A stretch of DNA of 64,000 nt, from assembly GCA_947652115.1 (NCBI GenBank), contig OX393564.1, forward strand, positions 17,361,502-17,425,501. The letters are read 5' to 3'. This DNA is from Blastomussa wellsi. Taxonomy: Eukaryota > Cnidaria > Anthozoa > Scleractinia > Plerogyridae. The position numbers and the translations under genes were made by a program. A model generated the notes under the pieces. It worked only from the letters and a program-made list of their open reading frames with translations, searched no databases and was not told the DNA's origin. This document shows, in pieces, positions 57,419 to 64,000 of this stretch. Every line of letters begins with the position of its first letter. Positions within the stretch are counted from its first letter, which is position 1.

Positions 57419-57941
57419 TTGTTGGACGGGCGGTAAGGACAGACTACTAAATAAAGTCATCAATTCTAATATCCGACGAATGGCACCGGTCCCGTGGGAA
57501 CAGTTGCGGAAAAAAAAACGTATATAAATAGTCTAATTAAAAATGTTTTAAAAATCGTGTTCTTTCGGGGTTGTTTGTAGTATCAAAACACGTTACCGCG
57601 GAAAAGCTCTTAACGTGCGTCAGTTTTTAACAAGCATGCACAACCCCAGGGCCATATATATAATAAACTAGTAATAGTCAAAGATTAGGAGTGCGTTCGA
57701 CGCCTTCGATACACTTCGATACAAAGTTGCAGACCGTGTACATAAAACCGCAGACTGTGGACTGCACAGATTCAGCCAAAACATTAAAAAATCGGCAAGT
57801 AGTAGCAGTAGCCGAATAATCACAAACCTCAAGACGCCAACGGCACAACTTCATTTCAACGGATTTCTTTCCCCGGGAACGCGAGCACCGAAGAGAAAAC
57901 CGTCAATTATTTCTATTTTCAGGTTTTAAATGCCTACTGCA

Positions 57942-58056
57942 GGCCCCCGGTTACTCAACGGGTGTATAATGCTATCCACTGGATAGCAGTGGATAGTTTG
58001 TTTAGCCAACACTTATCCACTGGATAGCGTTATCCAGCCTTTGAACAACCGGGGCC
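57942..58056. repeat. Small MITE with GGCCCC ends, about 115 bp
   Basis: GGCCCCCGGTTACTCAA at the left is mirrored by TTGAACAACCGGGGCC at the right. Interior ATAATGCTATCCACTGGATA and TATCCACTGGATAGCGTTAT words complete the symmetry. No clear target duplication. Confidence 0.65.
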
Positions 58057-58214
58057 AGACGATATAACCGACCGCATCAACGGAGACCCAGTGCAGTTAG
58101 TCGGGGGGCATAGGCGAAGAAAACCCACCACTTCGTCTCGCTTCAACTACCTGCTCCTGGGTTTTAGAGACGTTTTAATAAGAGAAGAAAGTTTTCATTC
58201 CAAACCAAACAAAC

Positions 58215-58842
58215 CTTAGCCCTCACGCAGTCGTTTTCAGGTGATCATAAAAACGCATATGACTGCGTTGGAGGCTACATAAGCCTGGCACCCTAAACAT
58301 GCTAAAGTGCAACACCGGCGCTGCTGGCAGCTGACCGTACATCTCATACTCAACGTAATGAACATGAAGTACTACCACAGAAATACTATTTTTATTTCTA
58401 TTGCAAAATGTTGCGCAATGTTGAGGAATTTTTCACGATTTTTCCCGGTTCCAGTTCCCGCCACCTTGCGAGTCTCGCTTCCTTCCTTTTCCGGCCAATA
58501 CGCGCAGGAACTGGGAACTAGTAATGAGCCCTGAGGCTAGCTGAGAAACACGCAGCGGTAATACACAAAAAAAGATGGCGGCTTGTATCGCTAGAAAAGG
58601 AAGAGGATATTTAAACGTATAATTTCGTCTATTAGTCTCTAAATTTCATGGATCTACCGGACCAAAATGCAACTTATAAACTCCAAGAGTATTGGGATAA
58701 ACGCTACACAGATGAAGACAACTTTGAGTGGTGCAAAAGCTACGACGATTTCAAAGAGTTGACCCACGAACACGTGAGAAAATGTGACAGAATTTTGATG
58801 CTGGGCTGCGGAAACAGCACGTTAAGCGAAGATATGTATAAT
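58215..58842 (+). repeat. Right arm of inverted duplication, including the active promoter
   Basis: Reverse complement of 55611-56363. It spans the upstream region, 5' UTR and first 65 codons of the intact gene. Confidence 0.85.
58440..58647 (+). promoter_or_regulatory. EEF1AKMT4 proximal promoter and 5' UTR
   Basis: AAGATGGCGGC at 58572-58582, about 65 bases before the ATG, matches the YY1-type element that often marks the start of housekeeping genes just inside the transcript. No TATA box is evident. The same element is present in the left arm (about 55873-55884). The transcription start is inferred to lie near this motif. Confidence 0.45.
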
Positions 58843-59088
58843 GACGGGTACAGAAATGTTATAAATATTGATTTTTCATCAGTAGTGATTGAAAATATGA
58901 AACGAAAATGCAAAGACTTGGTCGAGATGGAGTGGATGGTAATGGACATGACAAGCATGACTTTTGCGCCAAGTTCATTTGATGTTGTTATAGAGAAAGC
59001 AACGCTGGATGCTCTTATGGTTGAGGAAAAAGACCTTTGGAATCCTTCACAAGAAATCCGGGGCAATATGGATGTTGTTCTTACCCAG
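58648..59088 (+). CDS. eEF1A lysine methyltransferase 4, exon 1
   Basis: This encodes residues 1-147 of a 248-residue class I methyltransferase. YWDKRY (16-20 region) and FEW mark the usual N-terminal segment. LMLGCGNSTLSE (50-61) is the SAM-binding motif I, VINIDFS (71-77) carries the acidic residue that binds the ribose, and FDVVIEKATLDAL (111-123) is the post-II segment shared with EEF1AKMT4 and METTL13-type enzymes. In vertebrates the enzyme methylates a lysine of translation factor eEF1A in the cytosol. The exon ends at CAG|GTATTA in phase 0. Its first 195 bases are duplicated in inverted orientation at 55611-55805. Confidence 0.92.
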
Positions 59089-59638
59089 GTATTACAGTGC
59101 ATGTGCACAGGACTTTGCATTGTCACATTGTGTTCTTCTACTTGGGGGGTGGGCAGGGAGTGGGAGGGAGTGTTAGAAGCCTGGATGTGCAGGTGATGTC
59201 AGGACATATACAAAACATGTACCTTGGTCCAATGACCACCCTTGTGGACCCAGTGGCTGTGCATGGACCCAGTCCATGAACCCCCTCATTCACGTGGTCC
59301 ATGAATCTCCCCTGTGGACCCGGTCCATGGTTATCAAATAATACACATTCCTGCACTATATACAATGTATCACTATGGTGACTCAAGCACTTGTTTGTTT
59401 CCACTCCTCTATGCTTCTTTTCCAGTATTTCGTAACAGCACATCACGACTGTTTTCCTACGCTAAACTTCGTTTACAACAAACTCAAAAGAAAAACACTA
59501 GATCTTCTGCATCACACAATTACAATAATAATCCAGTGCTTGCCAGTTGGCAGTCGACACTACTTTTCAGCTTACTAGCCTCGTGACTAGTGACAACTTA
59601 GATGTTACTAGCCAAAATTTTTTTTTACTAGCCCGGCT

Positions 59639-59740
59639 CCGACGAAGGGCTAACGCTCGAAACGTCAGCACTTTAATCTCTTTACGGTGGCCAATTGACA
59701 TTATCAACCCAGTTGATAAAACCAAATTATATTGTTATAC

Positions 59741-59785
<45 letters not shown>

Positions 59786-59789
59786 CTAT
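59639..59789 (+). mobile_element. Terminal-repeat fragment, probable Penelope-like element, copy 3
   Basis: Near-identical to 23493-23644 over its length, keeping CCGACGA, the GGGC/GCTC helix and CGAAACGTC. It lies in the EEF1AKMT4 intron in sense orientation. Confidence 0.6.
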
Positions 59790-59966
59790 ACGTCTGATAA
59801 CAGTTGATCCCCAGCAAGACTTGGAAGCACAAAGCAAGCGACTTTCTTTGGTAATTGCAATTTTTGTGGAACAGTCTGGTAGGATTAGATGTCCATGATG
59901 AAATTCTGATCTTTAGTTTCCGAACAAAGTGTTTGTGTTTGTCTTGCTTGAGGAAGACAGAAACTG

Positions 59967-60885
59967 CTTCGGCCAATAGACAATATTCGTATTCCCAGAC
60001 GGCCCTGGGGCAAGAGCCTTCTGAACATGAATGCGAGGCTAATGCGGGTAGCTTCACTCGAAAATGCAAAGAAACATGAGGAAAATTGCAGCTGGCGTGT
60101 CGGAAAACCAAAATAGCATTGAAAGTTGCAAGGCTCTGGAGCTTATAAAGATCTGTAGGTTAAAAAATGTCTTGATTAGGCAAAAATGCAAAAATATTTG
60201 GTTCGAGTGACCGAGAAGATTCACAGATTAATTGAACTGACAGGAGAGTGCAAGTCAGTCGGGAGTCAGGCACAACACAAGGTAATATCCCCAATCTGCA
60301 GCAAATACTAGTACTTTTTAACTATTTCGTCAAAATATTTTGCTGAACTGATTCTGTTTAGTCTGTGGCCATCTGATTTCGCTTCCACCAAAAGGGGGAA
60401 GATACTGAAGAAACTACAAGTAAATATTCTCACACGCCGGCATATTTGTTTGATCGCTAAACTGACCAAAACTTTCAAATTCGTTTCGAGCCAAATACAT
60501 CAAACCTTAGGTCCAAAGACCAGCTTTTCATTTTTAGTTAGCGATAGTGGTTTCTCCCTTAATACTGGTATTCCTCTAGCCTGCAGATCACTTATGTGTG
60601 TGTGTGACAAGTACGAGTAGCCGTGCGAGCCTTCTCTGTCATTCCTGCCAAATATTTTGGAATTTTTGTTTAATGCTGGTATTCCTCTAGCCTGCAGATC
60701 ACTCATAAGCTCTACAGCCTTGCAGCATTGAATGCTATTTTGGTTTTCCGGCACCCCTTCTCTAATTTTCCTCATGTTTCTTTGTATTTTCGAGCGAGGT
60801 TCCCCGCATTAGCCTCGCATTCATGTTCAGAAGGCTCTCGCCCCAGGGCTGTCGGGGAATACGAATATTGTCTATTTCATTTTGT
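59967..60885. mobile_element. Foldback element in the intron, about 0.9 kb
   Basis: Arms at about 59967-60220 and 60631-60885 are diverged reverse complements, sharing CAATATTCGTATTCCC, GAACATGAATGCGAGGCTAA and TTTGGTTTTCC blocks. The right arm is followed by an internal direct repeat of CTGGTATTCCTCTAGCCTGC (about 60564 and 60675). A minus-strand frame (60775-60500) reads the repeated peptide SDLQARGIP and may be the remnant of a transposon protein I cannot name. Confidence 0.65.
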
Positions 60886-62477
60886 TTACCAGCTAGCCAA
60901 AGTGGCTAGTGGAAATCGAAAACCTACTAACCAAAACTAAACTAGTCTGTGGCTAGTCGGCTACCGTTAGTGTCGAGCCCTGGTTGAAATAAAAAAAATA
61001 ATGTAATTGGTGTATAACTTGTGAGGGGAATGCTAAAACTTCACTTGCCCTTGGCGTTCCATCATTGCAATGTATGAGGAAAAGCTTCAGTTAAGTAGAA
61101 AACAGGAAGTGAAGTTATCCCCTGTTATACTCTCCCCTGTCTAACTTTTACACCAACAGATTGAGTTTGCTTTCAGAAATTAGGGTTAGTGCATTAGGGT
61201 GATACATGTACATGAACCGGGCCCATGAGGTGGACTGCATCCATGAGGTGGTCCATAGAAGGGTCCATGTTTTGTATAATATGTCCAGTGACATTGTCCC
61301 ATTGCAGTCACCCCAAATTCTGTTGACCCCAACCAAATAAACATCATGAAAAGAAAATTTTATAGGAAGTTTTTTCTAGATTGAGAGTGATAACACTGAC
61401 TATTATACATGTATTTCTGGCTCCTTTAGTATAAGCAAAGATTGAATGCATTAGTTATACTTACAATTTGATCTTGGTTGGGGATGATGTAACTTGGGCA
61501 ACTGTGCACTTAGGCAACATCACCGACATTCAAAAGGTTACAGTAGGTGGAGTGGCACTGCTGAGGATTTCAAACTCAGACCTTGTACGTTGTACCAAAC
61601 AGGGATGGAAATAACGGATGATTATCAGTAATTACCGATCAAATTTGCCAGCCAAAAGTGAATTAAAATAATAAAGTTTCACAAGAATCAAATCAAAGGA
61701 GGGGGAAGTCGATCATTTTCACCCAAGAAAAAAATGCACCTATCAATCTGTTTTCCCTTATTTCCTTCCCTGCCAAAGGGAAAATTTCATACATTTTGGT
61801 AGCATGTTATATTATTTGTAAAAGGCCATCACAGTCACACAACATTGGATTAGGAGATGATAGTGTATCAGAAAAATATCCAGTTATGCATTTGAAGTAC
61901 AGTTTGCAATTGTATTAGAAGTGCCATTCTTTACAAAATTGCTTCTGCCACTGATGTTACTTCCATACCATTTACTCACCAAAGGAAACCACATTGTCGC
62001 AGGTGTGCTCAGATTTGCTTCTCAAAATGTTTCATAGCATTCGTCGTTTAAGGGGCATTGTCACTATTGTAGGATCAGATGTAAATTGTCCATGCATCAA
62101 TTGAGACACAGCCATGATGGTCTAGTTTTTGTTGCCAAAGACTATAGCACTACTTAAGTTACGGATGACGAGGAAACCTGAAAAAATTGGCCAATTTTTC
62201 AGGTTTTCAAGCTATGCAATGAAGAAATCGTCAAAAATATCATTGTTCGCTCTCCCTGCTAAAATTGTATTCGAATTCTTCTTGGTAATTCTGCAGGAGC
62301 GTCTTGTGCATGATAGCAGGCACAAGACAAAGATTTAGGCAGAATTGTCCCGGAAACAGCAAAAATGTCCCGTTACAGTGCACCTTTTTTAGCCATGAGA
62401 AGAGGCAAAAGTGCACCTTATCGATGTTATTTAAGTCCAGTGAAAGTCAATAATTTTTATTTTTGTTCTTTGTACAG

Positions 62478-62783
62478 GTTTCCCAAATTTTGAAGGAGAG
62501 AGGACGTTTCATTTCGGTGACTTTTTCACCGCCTCATTTTAGGAAGCCATTCCTTGCCAAGTCGCAATATAATTGGTCAATTTCTGTGCAGACATTTGGT
62601 AATTCGTTTCACTTCTTTTTCTATGTGATGGAAAAAGGCAAACCATTAAGTGAAGACGATAGGAAGTTGGAAATTTCTGTGAATGATAAAATAAACGGTG
62701 TAAAGAACAACGAGGAACAAAGTGATCTGTTTTGTGAACTAGCAGAAGATACAGAAGATTTTTTATTCAGTGTAACTTTGTAG
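62478..62783 (+). CDS. eEF1A lysine methyltransferase 4, exon 2
   Basis: The exon starts in phase 0 after TTTGTACAG and ends at TAG, supplying residues 148-248. VSQILKERGRFISVTF continues directly from exon 1 and is the strand after motif III in these enzymes. SFHFFFYVMEKG matches the GFHFHLYLMHKG segment of human EEF1AKMT4, and the C-terminus EDFLFSVTL matches its EDFLSAIQL end. The total of 248 residues is close to the human 255, so the gene appears complete and intact. Confidence 0.92.
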   Translation, partial: VSQILKERGRFISVTFSPPHFRKPFLAKSQYNWSISVQTFGNSFHFFFYVMEKGKPLSEDDRKLEISVNDKINGVKNNEEQSDLFCELAEDTEDFLFSVTL

Positions 62784-63112
62784 CACTTTGTAGTAATAAG
62801 TGAGAAGTTTTACAGTAAACACACCTTCAATAGTCACATGTTTTATGTATTAGTTTGCCGTTTTATCTCGTTATTTCTTCCCCAAAAAAACAAGCCTCCG
62901 GGCTGCGCGACAAACTTTCAGCGCACCACGTTCTGTGGTAAAATAATATTAGAGCTTCAAGTGGCAAAACGATCGTTTCTTGCGCGACACCGATAGCTCG
63001 CAATTATGAGGGAATCGAGTTTAATATTTCTCCATCTAAGCCTTTTGTAAGTAAGGATTTGTGATCGTCTAAGCCGGAGCGAAAAGAGTTAACTGCTTGC
63101 TTCAGCTGGAGA
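62784..63112. other. Convergent 3' region
   Basis: This lies between the EEF1AKMT4 stop codon and the tail of the minus-strand Patched-like gene. It probably holds both 3' UTRs. No distinct terminator or polyadenylation site is called. Confidence 0.4.
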
Positions 63113-63362
63113 TCACATATGCGTTATAACTATTTTGTCTAATTGCTCTTTGTTGTCAGTTGTCTGGACAAACTCTTCATTTTTATTGGCTACGGTTTTG
63201 TTAGTTTTATGAGAAATTTCTCCACTCTTATTGTCTGGCGTGTCGTTTGTCGGATTATTTGACGTGTTGTTTGTGGTATGAGCACGTTCAGTTTTGGCTG
63301 CTGTATTGTCAAGCTCTTCTTCTCTTTCAATTCCATGGTTTTCAATTCCTCTCTTGATAGCC

Positions 63363-63796
63363 TCATTTTCCATTTGTAGTGTAATCTTCGTTATTACTGA
63401 CTTGTCCACAGTTCCCTTGCGTGTTGATTTTCATCTTGAAGGGGTTTGCGTTGAAAGGCTGGATTGACGGTCCAAAGGCCGGATTCTCGGCAGCCCAGCT
63501 GGCGTTTTCTCCTCCACTTGACTCTAACTGCAAACTATCGTAAGCCCTCCATATGTTAAGCTCGTTTCCTTGGTCTATACGGCTTCTGCGTTTTTCCATT
63601 TCCTCCACGTTGACCCTTGCAGAGGAAGGTCTGCTAACAGCAGGCCTCCAACATAATATTGACAGGTAAACAGGCAGAATGCACAAGCCATGGAGAAGGC
63701 CCAGCACCACAATACCGAAGAACATTCTAAAGAAGATGCGGAATACCTCGGATGCGGCGAACGCCAAGACGACCATACCAAGAAATGTACTGAATC
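63363..63796 (-). CDS. Patched-domain (PTCHD3-like) protein, last exon
   Basis: On the minus strand the exon follows a TTATTTTTCAG acceptor (exon from 63796) and begins with two bases of a split codon. The peptide FSTFLGMVVLAFAASEVFRIFFRMFFGIVVLGLLHGLCILPVYLS, described here in parts, contains the last two membrane segments of the RND/Patched fold: FSTFLGMVVLAF, then FFGIVVLGLLHGL with the LHGLxxLPV motif common to PTCHD3-type proteins. A polar cytoplasmic tail follows and this frame stops at TGA 63363-63365. The rest of the gene lies beyond the right edge. Patched-family proteins are membrane transporters or sterol/lipid-linked receptors; the exact role is unknown. A one-base shift near 63428-63431 would extend the tail by about 100 residues. 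Confidence 0.85.
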
Positions 63797-64000
63797 CTGA
63801 AAAATAATCCAGGTCTCTTTATAGGCTTTTCAAAACGTAGAGGCGTAAAACAATGGGCCGAGATTGAATTGTAGTGTAACTTTGACCTTCTTAGATTAGA
63901 TCTGGCCAGAGATTGAAAACACCGAGCCCTTTAACTTAAATAGAACCCTTATGATGGAGTGAACAATTCAGAATGCCTGAATTTATTTTTCGCCTAGTGA
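63797..64000 (-). other. Intron of the Patched-like gene (partial)
   Basis: The sequence upstream of the acceptor is AT-rich without coding signal to the window edge. Confidence 0.6.

Larger units (their letters stand above)
56364..58214. other. Spacer between the inverted duplication arms
   Basis: About 1.85 kb without coding signal. It contains the hammerhead-family remnant at 56659-56735, a 20-bp direct duplication at 57379-57418 and the small MITE at 57942-58056. Confidence 0.6.
59089..62477 (+). other. Intron of EEF1AKMT4
   Basis: About 3.4 kb from GTATTA to TTCTTTGTACAG. It carries a Penelope-like fragment (59639-59789) and a large foldback (59967-60885). The stretches 59208-59345 and 61200-61280 are rich in TGGACC/GGTCCATG words. 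Confidence 0.85.

Noticed and set aside
58740..59126. 128-codon minus-strand frame
   Set aside because: It is the antisense shadow of EEF1AKMT4 exon 1.

Overview
This window is nuclear DNA from an animal, most likely an anthozoan cnidarian such as a stony coral. It is AT-rich, has few genes and is crowded with short palindromic repeats. Genes are split by introns with ordinary GT/AG borders, and there are no operons, no bacterial signals, no functional rRNA or tRNA genes and no CRISPR array. The coral assignment is an inference from gene content and repeat style. Gene models below were built by reading splice sites and checking codon phase; none has transcript support here.

Layout. Positions 1-29,300 hold no gene I can support. 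They contain foldback and MITE-like elements, tRNA-derived SINEs, homopolymer runs and unassigned sequence. Positions 29,315-31,703 (minus) carry two phase-matched exons of an unrecognised nuclear-type protein. Positions 35,409-36,778 are a non-autonomous element with Tigger/pogo-like ends and TA duplications. Positions 41,662-45,371 (plus) carry a complete two-exon GT31 (B3GALT6-like) glycosyltransferase gene with a foldback element in its intron. Positions 47,500-48,016 (plus) carry a two-exon gene for a 77-residue secreted precursor of a short, cysteine-rich, basic peptide. Positions 48,655-54,101 are a nearly whole Ngaro-type tyrosine-recombinase retrotransposon on the minus strand, with split direct repeats (A1 ... 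B1-A2 ... B2), gag, RT-RNase H and a frameshifted recombinase. Positions 58,648-62,783 (plus) carry a two-exon gene for EEF1AKMT4, a methyltransferase of translation factor eEF1A. Its promoter and the start of exon 1 also occur as a near-identical inverted copy at 55,611-56,363. Positions 63,363-63,796 (minus) are the last exon of a Patched-domain (PTCHD3-like) membrane protein that continues beyond the window.

The genes are unrelated in function and do not form a pathway. The points most worth following are: the undescribed cysteine-rich secreted peptide; the inverted duplication of the EEF1AKMT4 promoter; hammerhead-ribozyme-like cores of the type found in Penelope-like elements in several repeat families; the in-frame TGA between gag and pol of the Ngaro element; and a likely one-base frameshift in the PTCHD-like exon.
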